A DNA stretch of 64,000 nt from Candidatus Thiodiazotropha sp. (ex Monitilora ramsayi) (lineage in GTDB: Bacteria; Pseudomonadota; Gammaproteobacteria; Chromatiales; Chromatiaceae): the NCBI GenBank assembly GCA_025655575.1, contig JAHXIP010000016.1, positions 1 to 64,000 of the forward strand, given 5' to 3'. The position numbers and the translations under genes were made by a program. A model generated the notes under the pieces. The model was not told where the DNA came from. It was given only the letters and a program-made list of their open reading frames with translations, and ran no database searches. Shown piece after piece: positions 1 through 8,111 of this stretch (position 1 is the first letter of the stretch; the number at the start of each line of letters is the position of its first letter).

Positions 1-267
1 AAGGTGATGATCGGCAAGACATCCATTGTTCTGCAAGGAGAGATCGCGCCGGGACCGGACTACAAACTCTACCTCTCTCCAGAATACGTCTAGACCGAGG
101 CTGAATTCGTGCGGTTCAAACCGCGCATGGTCCAGGTCGGCGAGGTAAAGACCTTCGAAAACTTTGTCATTCCAGTACCGGAAACCATTGATCCTGCAGC
201 GTTCAATACGATCATTGTCTGGTGCGAGTCCTTTGGGGAATTCATTACTGCAGCAAGCTACCAGTAG
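1..267 (+). pseudogene. 3' end of a DM13-domain protein gene interrupted by an in-frame TAG
   Basis: Frame 1 is open from the window edge, hits TAG at 91-93, and then continues in the same frame to a second TAG at 265-267. The translation on both sides of the first TAG reads as one DM13-like domain: GPDYKLYLSP before it, then VGEVKTFENFVIP and the motif IVWCESFGEF with the single conserved Cys. DM13 is a small beta-sandwich domain proposed to act in redox or electron transfer, usually in secreted proteins. Because domain similarity continues across the stop, this looks like a nonsense mutation (or a base error) rather than a real C-terminus. The 5' part lies outside the window, so full length and signal peptide cannot be judged. 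Confidence 0.55.
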
Positions 268-616
268 TCACACCAACCAGGCTTACGCAGTAACTACATG
301 CATCCCCTGCGGGTAAGCTGCACATTTGTGGCATTCACCTTGCGTCAATACTCATCACCCAGCTAAAAGGCCCTTTCTCCCGGGATGCCTCCGAACAATC
401 TTTGATCAGGGTCTGTCAACACAATGACAAACATCTGATCGTGCTTCACAAGCAGAATGTTCACTACTTTAGCTAATAATCAGCGTCGAAAAGTTGCCAT
501 CAGTTCTCAACACTTCACAGTTCACATTGTAAACCACCCATATCACTTGCACTTCATGCGTCTTTCTCCATAATAAAATCAAATAAACCCTGCTATTGAC
601 AGCAAAGGAAATTACT
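268..616. other. Gene-free stretch, no identified element
   Basis: This stretch of about 350 bp lies between the DM13-like remnant and the DUF4124 gene. I see no ORF with family similarity, no tRNA and no strong terminator. A weak promoter-like pair (TTGCAC near 548 and CATAAT near 570) could serve the DUF4124 gene, but the -35 match is poor. Confidence 0.3.
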
Positions 617-1060
617 GTGAAATTTGCCACTCTTATCTGCCTGCCGATTCTGTTTCCCGGCCTGCTCTTTGCGGGAGCCTACAAATGGGTCAACGAAGAC
701 GGTGTGGTGACCTTCTCCCAGACCCCACCGCCCGATATGCAGGCGGAGAGAGTCAAAGTTCGCAGCAACAATACGTCAACAGGAGAAAGCTCAAGCATCA
801 AGCTGGACAAGATGCGTCAGAAAGCGGCTGACAATGCCGAAGACCGGGAGCTGAAAAAACAGGAAAAACAGGAAGCGAAGGAACAACTCGCCCGCAAAAA
901 GAAAAACTGTCAGTCGGCCCGCTCCAATCTGCAAAAACTACAGGGTCTCGGCAACCGTCTCTACATGAAGGATGGTCAATACCAACGCCTCAGTGAAGAG
1001 AGCCGTCAGTCCCTCATGCAGCAGGAACGGGAACACATCAAAGACAACTGCGGATCCTGA
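617..1060 (+). CDS. DUF4124 domain secreted protein
   Basis: Encodes about 147 residues from a GTG at 617, which has an AAAGGA ribosome-binding sequence about 8 bases upstream; a TTG at 596 is possible but has no such site. The N-terminus is a clear Sec signal peptide ending near AGA. It is followed by YKWVNEDGVVTFSQTPPP, the hallmark of DUF4124, where a W-x-D-x-x-G-x-x-x-(Y/F)-(S/T) pattern is shared by envelope proteins of proteobacteria. The rest is a Lys/Glu/Gln-rich helical, probably coiled-coil segment with two Cys (near NCQSAR and the C-terminal DNCGS) that could form a disulfide in the periplasm. Function is unknown. The gene ends 3 bp before the next one, so the two are probably co-transcribed. 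Confidence 0.7.
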   Translation: MKFATLICLPILFPGLLFAGAYKWVNEDGVVTFSQTPPPDMQAERVKVRSNNTSTGESSSIKLDKMRQKAADNAEDRELKKQEKQEAKEQLARKKKNCQSARSNLQKLQGLGNRLYMKDGQYQRLSEESRQSLMQQEREHIKDNCGS

Positions 1061-1063
1061 ATC

Positions 1064-1408
1064 ATGCCACTGCTCAAGATCACCACCAACCGTGAAGTCG
1101 ATCCGGCACGTCGACCCGCGCTACTGAAGGCCGCCTCACAAAATATTGCCAACATGCTGGGTAAACCGGAACGTTATGTAATGGTGGTTTTGGAGACGAA
1201 TGCCGACATGACTTTTGGCGGTGACGATGCCCCCCTCGCCTATCTTGAGCTGAAGAGTATCGGCCTGCCTGACGACCGCACAACGGAATTCTCAAACTTT
1301 CTTTGTGAGCTGATGACCGGTCAGCTGGAGATACCCGCAGAACGTATCTATATAGAGTTCAGTGATGCCGAACGCCATCTGTGGGGATGGAATTCCGCTA
1401 CTTTCTAG
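1064..1408 (+). CDS. MIF / phenylpyruvate tautomerase family protein
   Basis: The 114-residue protein begins MPLLKITTN. Removal of Met exposes the catalytic N-terminal Pro that defines the tautomerase superfamily. Length (about 115) and the central GGDDAPLAYLELKSIG and C-terminal IYIEFSDAERHLWGWN segments match the macrophage migration inhibitory factor group rather than the 60-residue 4-oxalocrotonate tautomerases. Bacterial MIF homologues form trimers and tautomerise phenylpyruvate or dopachrome-like substrates, but the physiological substrate is generally unknown. It sits immediately behind the DUF4124 gene, probably in the same transcript. The ATG is the only sensible start because the Pro must follow it. 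Confidence 0.85.
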   Translation: MPLLKITTNREVDPARRPALLKAASQNIANMLGKPERYVMVVLETNADMTFGGDDAPLAYLELKSIGLPDDRTTEFSNFLCELMTGQLEIPAERIYIEFSDAERHLWGWNSATF

Positions 1409-1471
1409 CCTTGGGCTGGCTCTGACTAGGGCGTTCAGATATCTGTAACACTTTTCATTATCCATACCCGC

Positions 1472-1576
1472 TACGGCTGGGCCGATTTCTGAGGCCCAAC
1501 GATGCCTCGACATATTCCAAATCATCCCTCAAAGATCTCTCATGATATTGGGCCTCCTGCGTCGGCCCAACCTACA
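1472..1576. repeat. Palindromic dispersed repeat, copy 1
   Basis: Two hairpin-forming arms bracket about 50 bp. The left arm has GGGCCGATTTCTGAGGCCCA (1479-1498). The right arm has TTGGGCCTCC (1548-1557) followed by TCGGCCCAACCTAC (1562-1575). The same arms and spacing occur at 4251-4351, so this is a second copy of one roughly 100-bp element. The rest of the 1409-1771 gap holds only the presumed leader of the downstream cytochrome gene. No transposase is present; it resembles the REP- or MITE-like GTAGGTTGGGC...GCCCAACCTAC sequences seen in many gammaproteobacteria. Confidence 0.75.
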
Positions 1577-1771
1577 GACTGATATTTAAACTCCACTCGG
1601 ATGCTGGTTGTGTTGTTGGCGTCATTGGGAATTATCAATGTCATGTGGTACGAGGCTGAATATCCTGACGAACATCACGGAGATCGCTCTCCCTGATTGA
1701 ATTATTTGGAATCAAGGCCGGACCTATGTCGTTTATGTGTCGCGGTCATCACCGTTGTCACGGAAACGAAG

Positions 1772-3472
1772 ATGCATAAACCACGCATACTGGCCATCAA
1801 GTCCAGCACCCTGGCATGCCTATGTGCCTTTTTGCTGGGAATTTCAAACCAAATACCCGCCAGCACGGACCATGAAACCGGTACCGCGCCTGCCGACAGC
1901 AACATGAACTTCCGTATCGTCGAGGATACCCAACCGAGTATCCGTGACGATGGTGAGTCCACTGCCGATCACACAAAATTTGAGATCTTGCAGGGGCCCT
2001 TCGAGAGCGGACCGGAAGTCACTAAGGCCTGCCTCTCCTGCCATACCGAAGCGGGCCGACACTTCATGCAGTCGATCCACTGGACCTGGGAGTACGATCA
2101 TCCCGACACCGGCCAGAAGCTGGGCAAGAAAACACTGATCAATACCTTCTGTACCAACGCCAAAGGTAACGAGGGAATGTGTGCCCAATGCCATGCAGGC
2201 TACGGTTGGAAAGACGAGAATTTTGATTTCACCAACCAGGACAACATCGACTGCCTGGTCTGCCACGACCGTACCGGCGCCTACTACAAGACCCCCAACA
2301 GCACGGGCAATAAAGCCTGCTCAGTAATGTTCGAAGGCAAGCAGCCAATTCCCTGGGAGAAGGTGGCACAAAACGTCGGCAAGCCCGGTCGTGAAAACTG
2401 TGGCGCCTGCCACTTCTATGGTGGCGGTGGCGATGGGGTGAAACACGGGGATCTCGATTCATCCCTCAAAGCACCCAGCCGGGAGCTGGATGTACACATG
2501 GATGCGGATGGCCTCAACTTCGCCTGCACGACCTGTCATGTCACCCGCCAACATCTCTGGGCAGGCAGCCGTTACAACGTAATGGCTCACGATACCGAGG
2601 GTCTCGGTCTGCCTGGTGAGCGCCGCGACGTAGCCACCTGCGAGTCGTGCCACAGCGAGTCTCCCCACTCGAATACGGAACTGACGGGCATCAAGCTCAA
2701 TGGTCATGTAGACAAAATCGCCTGTCAGACATGTCATATCCCCACCATTGCCCGCGGCGGTGTCGCCACCAAGACCGAATGGGACTGGCGTACCGCCGGC
2801 AAGACAAAAAATGGTGAGGGATTCAAGGAGAAGAACTACACCCAGGCCAACGGCGCTCACCGCGCCACCTACAAGTCGATCAAGGGCAGCTTCGAATATG
2901 GTGAAAACCTGGTGCCCCACTACGACTGGTTCGACGGGCAGATGGTCTACACCACCATCGAGACCAGGTTCGACCCCGCCAAGGGACCGGTGGAGATCAA
3001 CGGCTTCAACGGTTCCCACGATGACGGACGTTCACGCATTTGGCCCTTCAAGCGCATGCATACGGTGCAGCCCTACGACAAGGGCAACAACACCATGGTC
3101 TATATGCATCTGTGGGGCAATGACGATGACGCCTACTGGGGCAACTATGACTTCGGCCGAGCCATCAAGGTCGGCATGCAGAAGAACAGCATCCCCTACA
3201 GTGGTGAGTACGATTTTGTCGAGACCTACTCCTTCTGGCCCATCACCCACATGGTAGCGCCCAGCGAGAACGCCCTCTCCTGCAATGAGTGCCATAGCCG
3301 AGAAGGTCGTCTGAATGATCTTGAAGGCTTTTACATGCCGGGGCGCGACAGCTTTCGCTGGCTCGATATCCTGGGTTATCTCGCCCTTGGCGGCGCACTG
3401 ATTGGCGTGTTGCTGCACGGCTTGCTGCGCAAGCTCTTCAGCAAGAAAAACCAGCAGAGGGACGCATCATGA
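1772..3472 (+). CDS. Octaheme c-type cytochrome, tetrathionate reductase (OTR) family, with C-terminal membrane anchor
   Basis: Start at ATG 1772 (GGAAACGA just upstream) gives 566 residues with a typical signal peptide (MHKPRILAIKSS then a hydrophobic stretch); the frame is open further upstream but that would bury the signal. Eight CXXCH haem-binding motifs begin at residues 87 (CLSCH), 137 (CAQCH), 161 (CLVCH), 210 (CGACH), 252 (CTTCH), 290 (CESCH), 318 (CQTCH) and 504 (CNECH). Number and spacing fit the Shewanella-type octaheme tetrathionate reductase family, periplasmic enzymes able to reduce tetrathionate, nitrite or hydroxylamine in vitro. Here residues near 530-552 form a hydrophobic helix followed by Lys/Arg, so the protein should be tethered to the inner membrane. 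It overlaps the cytochrome b gene by 4 bp (ATGA). The true substrate cannot be told from sequence. Confidence 0.85.
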   Translation: MHKPRILAIKSSTLACLCAFLLGISNQIPASTDHETGTAPADSNMNFRIVEDTQPSIRDDGESTADHTKFEILQGPFESGPEVTKACLSCHTEAGRHFMQSIHWTWEYDHPDTGQKLGKKTLINTFCTNAKGNEGMCAQCHAGYGWKDENFDFTNQDNIDCLVCHDRTGAYYKTPNSTGNKACSVMFEGKQPIPWEKVAQNVGKPGRENCGACHFYGGGGDGVKHGDLDSSLKAPSRELDVHMDADGLNFACTTCHVTRQHLWAGSRYNVMAHDTEGLGLPGERRDVATCESCHSESPHSNTELTGIKLNGHVDKIACQTCHIPTIARGGVATKTEWDWRTAGKTKNGEGFKEKNYTQANGAHRATYKSIKGSFEYGENLVPHYDWFDGQMVYTTIETRFDPAKGPVEINGFNGSHDDGRSRIWPFKRMHTVQPYDKGNNTMVYMHLWGNDDDAYWGNYDFGRAIKVGMQKNSIPYSGEYDFVETYSFWPITHMVAPSENALSCNECHSREGRLNDLEGFYMPGRDSFRWLDILGYLALGGALIGVLLHGLLRKLFSKKNQQRDAS

Positions 3473-4170
3473 ATACACAAGTAAACAACGGCAACGGCAC
3501 AAAGGTCAGGCAGAAGGGCGAGAAGCACTATGTGATGATCTACTCCCGCTACGAGCGTTTCTGGCACTGGTCTCAGGCGATGCTGATCTTTGTTCTGTTC
3601 TATACCGGACTCGGGTTACATGGCCTGCACAACCTGCTCAATTTTCAACTGGCGGTTACCATCCATACTTATGCAGCGCTTGTGCTGATTGTGTTGTGGA
3701 TCTTCACCACCTTCTGGAACTTCACCACCGGGCAATGGCGTCAGTACCTTTTCAAGGAGGGGGTCATGAAGGTGATTCGTTTCTACGCCTACGGCATCCT
3801 GAAGGGTGAACCCCATCCCTATAAGAAAGGCCTGCAACGTAAACAGAATGCCTTACAGTCCCTGGCCTATATGAGCTTCATGCTGTTGATCGGCCCCGCG
3901 CTCTGGGCCTCGGGCATGATATATCTCATCTATGATCTGTGGAGCGGCTACGCCTGGTCGAGCCAGGGCCTAACCCTGATCGCCTTCGTTCATACGGCAG
4001 CGGCCTACCTGATGGGGACCTTCGTCATCATCCATGTCTACATGACCACCACCGGCAAGACCCCGACCCACTACATCAAAACCATGATCACCGGTTATGA
4101 CAACGTGGAGCTAACCGAAGCAGAGAAGGCTTATATTGAAGAGACTCATGCCATCTCCATGAAGGATTGA
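3469..4170 (+). CDS. Cytochrome b561 / Ni-hydrogenase-type di-haem cytochrome b
   Basis: The 233-residue protein has four predicted membrane helices: roughly residues 37-58, 63-86, a third beginning with LQSLAYMSFMLLIGPALW, and a fourth containing FVHTAAAYLMGTFVIIHVYM. Conserved histidines at 33 (FWHW), 66 (IHTY) and in the fourth helix (FVHT, IIHVY) are the expected haem b ligands. Such subunits pass electrons between the quinone pool and a periplasmic c-type partner. The start codon overlaps the stop of the octaheme gene as ATGA, indicating translational coupling and a two-component membrane complex. Direction of electron flow (quinol-driven reduction or oxidation feeding quinone) is not decided by the sequence. 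Confidence 0.85.
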   Translation: MNTQVNNGNGTKVRQKGEKHYVMIYSRYERFWHWSQAMLIFVLFYTGLGLHGLHNLLNFQLAVTIHTYAALVLIVLWIFTTFWNFTTGQWRQYLFKEGVMKVIRFYAYGILKGEPHPYKKGLQRKQNALQSLAYMSFMLLIGPALWASGMIYLIYDLWSGYAWSSQGLTLIAFVHTAAAYLMGTFVIIHVYMTTTGKTPTHYIKTMITGYDNVELTEAEKAYIEETHAISMKD

Positions 4171-4250
4171 GCAAAACGTAGCGAGTAAGGCCGCTGTGGA
4201 GTATCCAATCTGCGCGGCAAGGCTGTATTCCCCATCTTAATGTATAGGAC

Positions 4251-4351
4251 GTAGGTTGGGCCGACGAAGGAGGCCCAACATCACAGCGGTTGTTTCGGTC
4301 GAGTATCAATACGCAGATCTTGGTTGTTGTGCCTTCCTCGGCCCAACCTAC
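4251..4351. repeat. Palindromic dispersed repeat, copy 2
   Basis: GTAGGTTGGGCCGA at 4251-4264 is the exact reverse complement of TCGGCCCAACCTAC at 4338-4351. Inside the left arm, GGCCCAAC at 4272-4279 can pair with TTGGGCC, so each arm folds as its own hairpin. The element shares arm sequence, internal hairpin and overall length with 1472-1576. It lies between the cytochrome b gene and proS. Confidence 0.8.
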
Positions 4352-4434
4352 AGCCCTGGCACCATGCTAACCGTGACCCGACACCCGAAGCGGGATAGAA
4401 TCACGCCTTTTGACAACCAGGTTGATTGATCCCC

Positions 4435-6156
4435 ATGCGTACATCCCAGTTCCCGCTGCACACCGTCAAGGAAACCCCTGCCGACGCTGAAACCGCCAGC
4501 CATCAGTTGATGCTGCGCGCCGGCCTGATCCGTAAACTGGCTGCCGGCCTCTATACCTGGCTCCCCCTGGGTCTGCGTGTGTTGCGCAAAGTCGAGCACA
4601 TCGTACGTGAAGAGATGGATCGTGCCGGTGCCCTCGAAGTGTTGATGCCCACCGTGCAACCCGCTGAGTTGTGGCAGGAGTCGGGACGCTGGGAGCAGTA
4701 CGGCCCCGAGCTGCTGCGCATGCACGACCGCCACAACCGCGACTTCTGCTACGGTCCCACCCACGAGGAGATCATCACCGATCTGGCCCGTAACGAGCTG
4801 CGTAGTTACAAACAACTACCGGTCAATTTCTACCAGATCCAGACCAAGTTCCGAGACGAGATCCGCCCCCGATTTGGCGTCATGCGCGCGCGGGAGTTTC
4901 TCATGAAGGATGCCTACTCCTTTCACGCAGACCAGGACTCCCTGCAGGCCACCTATGAAGTGATGCACCAGACCTATAGCCGTATCTTCTCCCGCTGCGG
5001 TCTCGATTTCCGACCCGTGGCTGCTGATACCGGCAGTATCGGCGGCAGCGCCTCTCATGAGTTCCACGTGTTGGCCGACTCGGGTGAAGATGCTATCGCT
5101 TTCTCCACCGACAGCGACTATGCCGCCAACGTAGAGTTGGCCGAGGCCGTCGCACCAGCCGGAGAGCGCCCCGCACCTGGCAGCGAGATGACGTTGGTCG
5201 ACACCCCTGACGCCCGGACTATCCAGGAGTTGGTGGAGCAGTTCGATCAACCCATCGAACAAACGGTCAAAACGCTGGTGGTGAAGGCTGCAGAGGAGAT
5301 GGATGCGGATCTGGTGGCGCTGCTGGTACGCGGCGATCACGACCTTAACGAGATAAAGGCCGACAAACTACCCCAGATAGCCTCACCCCTCTGTTTTGCG
5401 GATGAGGCTGAGATACGCGCCGCCATCGGCGCCGGTCCCGGCTCGCTGGGTCCGGTCAATCTACCAATCCCCTGCATTGTCGATCGCAGTGTAGCGAAGA
5501 TGGCCGACTTCAGCGCCGGCGCTAACCAGGATGGTAAACACTATTTCGCTATCAACTGGGAGCGGGATCTGCCCGCCCCCATCGAGATCGCCGATCTGCG
5601 CAATGTAAACGAGGGTGATCCCAGCCCCGACGGCAAGGGCAATCTCACTATCGCTCGCGGCATCGAGGTGGGTCATATCTTTCAGCTGGGCAAGAAATAC
5701 AGCGATGCCCTGAACGCCACCGTACTGGACGAAAACGGCAAGGCCGTGGTCATGACCATGGGCTGCTACGGCATCGGTGTGACCCGGGTGGTGGCCGCCG
5801 CCATCGAGCAACACCACGACGACAAAGGCATCACCTGGCCTGCCGGACTGGCCCCTTTCCAGGTTGCTATCTGCCCCATGAAGATGAATAAATCCCAGCG
5901 GGTCAAAGAGACGGTCGAGAAGCTTTATGCCGAACTGGAAGCCGCCGGTATCGATGTCCTGCTCGATGACCGGGACGTCCGTCCCGGCTTCATGTTCTCC
6001 GACATGGAGCTGATCGGCATCCCACACCGTATCGTAGTGGGAGAAAAGTCGCTGGATGAAGGCAAAGTGGAGTATCGCGGTCGAAAGGATGCGGAAAACA
6101 GCTTCCTGCCCCTGGATGAGATTGTCGATCACATCAAAGCACAATTCGCAGGCTGA
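4435..6156 (+). CDS. proS: Prolyl-tRNA synthetase (bacterial, INS-domain type)
   Basis: Encodes 573 residues from ATG 4435, matching the 572-residue E. coli enzyme, with N-terminus [20 protein letters not shown]. Class II motifs are visible: motif 1 around [24 protein letters not shown], motif 2 with [20 protein letters not shown], and motif 3 near [12 protein letters not shown]. The segment between motifs 2 and 3 (about residues 225-405) is the INS editing domain that hydrolyses mischarged Ala-tRNA(Pro). The C-terminal anticodon-binding domain begins near [10 protein letters not shown]. It charges tRNA(Pro) in the cytoplasm. The gene is followed by a strong terminator and is probably transcribed alone. 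Confidence 0.97.
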   Translation: MRTSQFPLHTVKETPADAETASHQLMLRAGLIRKLAAGLYTWLPLGLRVLRKVEHIVREEMDRAGALEVLMPTVQPAELWQESGRWEQYGPELLRMHDRHNRDFCYGPTHEEIITDLARNELRSYKQLPVNFYQIQTKFRDEIRPRFGVMRAREFLMKDAYSFHADQDSLQATYEVMHQTYSRIFSRCGLDFRPVAADTGSIGGSASHEFHVLADSGEDAIAFSTDSDYAANVELAEAVAPAGERPAPGSEMTLVDTPDARTIQELVEQFDQPIEQTVKTLVVKAAEEMDADLVALLVRGDHDLNEIKADKLPQIASPLCFADEAEIRAAIGAGPGSLGPVNLPIPCIVDRSVAKMADFSAGANQDGKHYFAINWERDLPAPIEIADLRNVNEGDPSPDGKGNLTIARGIEVGHIFQLGKKYSDALNATVLDENGKAVVMTMGCYGIGVTRVVAAAIEQHHDDKGITWPAGLAPFQVAICPMKMNKSQRVKETVEKLYAELEAAGIDVLLDDRDVRPGFMFSDMELIGIPHRIVVGEKSLDEGKVEYRGRKDAENSFLPLDEIVDHIKAQFAG

Positions 6157-6174
6157 TTTGACTCCTCTCACCCT

Positions 6175-6199
6175 AACCGGGAAACTAGCCCGGTTTTTT
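6175..6199 (+). terminator. Rho-independent terminator of proS
   Basis: AACCGGG (6175-6181) pairs with CCCGGTT (6189-6195) around a 7-base loop and runs into six T residues (6194-6199). It lies 18 bp after the proS stop codon and only 44 bp before the fabA start. Confidence 0.85.
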
Positions 6200-6242
6200 C
6201 ATGCCCCGCGGGGCAAAGCTATTTCATAGAGGCGAGCAGATC

Positions 6243-6758
6243 ATGACCAATCAGAGTTCCTTCACCCGCGATGAGTTGTTGAGTTGCGGCCATGGTGAGA
6301 TGTTTGGTCCCGGCAATGCCCAGCTGCCGACGCCGAATATGTTGATGATGGACCGTGTCTCAAAAATCTCCGATCAGGGCGGTGAGTTCGGCAAGGGCGA
6401 GATTCTGGCAGAACTCGATATCAATCCCGATCTCTGGTTCTTCGACTGCCACTTTCCTGGCGACCCGGTGATGCCAGGCTGCCTGGGTCTCGATGCCATG
6501 TGGCAGATGGTGGGCTTCTTTCTCGCCTGGATCGGTAATCCGGGACATGGACGGGCACTGGGCGTTGGCGAGGTGAAATTCACCGGCCAGGTACTGCCCA
6601 CTGCCAAGCTGGTCACCTATCAGATCAATATCAAACGGGTCATCTCCCGGAAGCTGGTGCTCGGAGTTGCGGATGGCGTCATGAAGGTCGACGGTCGGGA
6701 GATCTATACCGCCAAGGACCTGCGCGTGGGGCTGTTCACCTCCACCGACAACTTCTGA
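6243..6758 (+). CDS. fabA: 3-hydroxydecanoyl-ACP dehydratase/isomerase
   Basis: From ATG 6243 (GAGGCGAGCAGATC upstream) the product is 171 residues, one shorter than E. coli FabA. The catalytic His70 lies in [13 protein letters not shown] and Asp84 in LGLDAMWQM, at exactly the canonical positions. FabA dehydrates 3-hydroxydecanoyl-ACP and isomerises the trans-2 to the cis-3 product, opening the anaerobic route to unsaturated fatty acids. An upstream in-frame ATG at 6201 lies in the terminator tail and is not credible. No fabB is adjacent. Little room remains between the terminator and the start, so the promoter must be very close or overlap the terminator. Confidence 0.95.
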   Translation: MTNQSSFTRDELLSCGHGEMFGPGNAQLPTPNMLMMDRVSKISDQGGEFGKGEILAELDINPDLWFFDCHFPGDPVMPGCLGLDAMWQMVGFFLAWIGNPGHGRALGVGEVKFTGQVLPTAKLVTYQINIKRVISRKLVLGVADGVMKVDGREIYTAKDLRVGLFTSTDNF

Positions 6759-6770
6759 TCCCAACGGCCG

Positions 6771-8018
6771 GTGGCCAATTTGCAGGGACTGGCCGGACTG
6801 TTTTTTATTCCCCTGTTCGCCTGGCTGATCAGTGAAAACCGGCGCGCCTTCAACTGGCGGGTGCCTGTTACCGGACTGGCACTGCAACTGATCATTGCTC
6901 TGCTGCTGCTCAAACTGCCTCTATTCCAGACGCTCTTCATTCAGCTCAATCAGATGTTGTTGGGTATTCAGGAGGCCACGGAAGCGGGCACCCGTTTCGT
7001 CTTCGGTTATCTGGGTGGGGCTGAGGCACCGTTCATGGAAAGCGATACCGGCAGCACTTTCATCCTGGCCTTTCGCGCCCTGCCGCTGGTACTGGTGATC
7101 AGCGCTCTCTCGGCATTGTTCTTCCATTGGCGCATATTGCCGCTGGTGGTCGGACTCTTCTCACGTCTGCTGCAAAAAAGTCTCAATATCAGCGGTGCAC
7201 TGGGCCTGGGCGCCGCAGCCAATGTCTTCGTCGGCATGGTGGAATCCCCGTTGCTGATCCGGCCCTATCTGACCAGACTCACCCGCAGTGAGCTCTTCAG
7301 CCTGATGACCCTGGGTATGGCCACCATTGCTGGCACCGTGCTGGTGCTCTACGCCAGTCTGCTCGAAGGTGTATTACACAACCCCATCGGACACCTGCTG
7401 ACCGCCTCGCTCATCTCCGCCCCGGCCGCTGTCATGATCTCCCGGCTCATGGTGCCGGAGACCCAAGCGGCAGGCACCGAAGGCAGATTGACTGTTTCCC
7501 AACCAGCCAACAGCAGCATGGAGGCGATCACCAACGGCACCATCGAGGGCTTGAGACTGTTAGGCAACATCGTTGCCCTGTTGATTGTGCTGGTGGCCCT
7601 TGTCAGCCTGGTCAATCAGTTGATTGGGCTCTTGCCTGAGGTCTCGAATGAGCCTTTGAGCCTACAACGGCTACTGGGCTGGGTGATGGCACCGCTTGCC
7701 TGGCTCATGGGCATTCCCTGGTCAGAAGCGGTCACCGCCGGTTCACTGCTGGGCACCAAGACCGTCCTCAATGAACTGCTCGCCTACCTGGAGATGATCC
7801 GTCTACCGGCGGAGGATATCAGTGAGCGCAGCCGACTGATCCTGACCTATGCCCTGTGCGGCTTCGCCAACTTCGGCAGTCTAGGTATCATGTTGGGGGG
7901 ACTGGGTGCGATGGTACCTGAGCGTCGCAAAGAGATTGTAAGCCTGGGCATGAAATCAATCGTCGCCGGCACCCTGGCCACCCTGCTCACGGGCACGGTG
8001 GCGGGATTGGTCTGGTGA
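6771..8018 (+). CDS. Concentrative nucleoside transporter (CNT/NupC family)
   Basis: The 415-residue polytopic protein starts with GTG 6771, 12 bp after fabA. Family features include the N-terminal Nucleos_tra2_N-like hydrophobic pair, the central LGLGAAANVFVGMVESPLLIRPYL re-entrant motif, and the C-terminal CGFANFGSLGIMLGGLGAMVPERR block that forms the second half of the substrate site. CNT proteins import nucleosides with H+ or Na+. Specificity cannot be assigned. Close spacing suggests read-through from fabA, and the gene is followed 93 bp later by the aldolase/dehydrogenase. Confidence 0.85.
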   Translation: MANLQGLAGLFFIPLFAWLISENRRAFNWRVPVTGLALQLIIALLLLKLPLFQTLFIQLNQMLLGIQEATEAGTRFVFGYLGGAEAPFMESDTGSTFILAFRALPLVLVISALSALFFHWRILPLVVGLFSRLLQKSLNISGALGLGAAANVFVGMVESPLLIRPYLTRLTRSELFSLMTLGMATIAGTVLVLYASLLEGVLHNPIGHLLTASLISAPAAVMISRLMVPETQAAGTEGRLTVSQPANSSMEAITNGTIEGLRLLGNIVALLIVLVALVSLVNQLIGLLPEVSNEPLSLQRLLGWVMAPLAWLMGIPWSEAVTAGSLLGTKTVLNELLAYLEMIRLPAEDISERSRLILTYALCGFANFGSLGIMLGGLGAMVPERRKEIVSLGMKSIVAGTLATLLTGTVAGLVW

Positions 8019-8111
8019 TCTAAAACTTATAAAAGTGTCGGTTAACCATGCGGCCTTTGCGCTTCATTGGGTTATATTCACACCGATCAACAGTATGCCG
8101 GAGCGATAGCG

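Noticed and set aside
91..93. Pyrrolysine recoding of the TAG in the DM13-like gene
   Set aside because: No pyl gene is visible and TAG ends other genes normally here; mutation is simpler. Kept only as a check.
1772..3472. Hydroxylamine oxidoreductase (HAO) as identity of the octaheme protein
   Set aside because: It lacks the HAO-type cross-linking Tyr context and haem spacing that I would expect; haem motif spacing and the coupled cytochrome b fit the OTR family better.
5461..6171. 236-codon minus-strand open frame opposite proS
   Set aside because: It lies entirely antisense to a certain gene, has no recognisable domain, and is His/Asp/Gly-rich as expected of a shadow frame.
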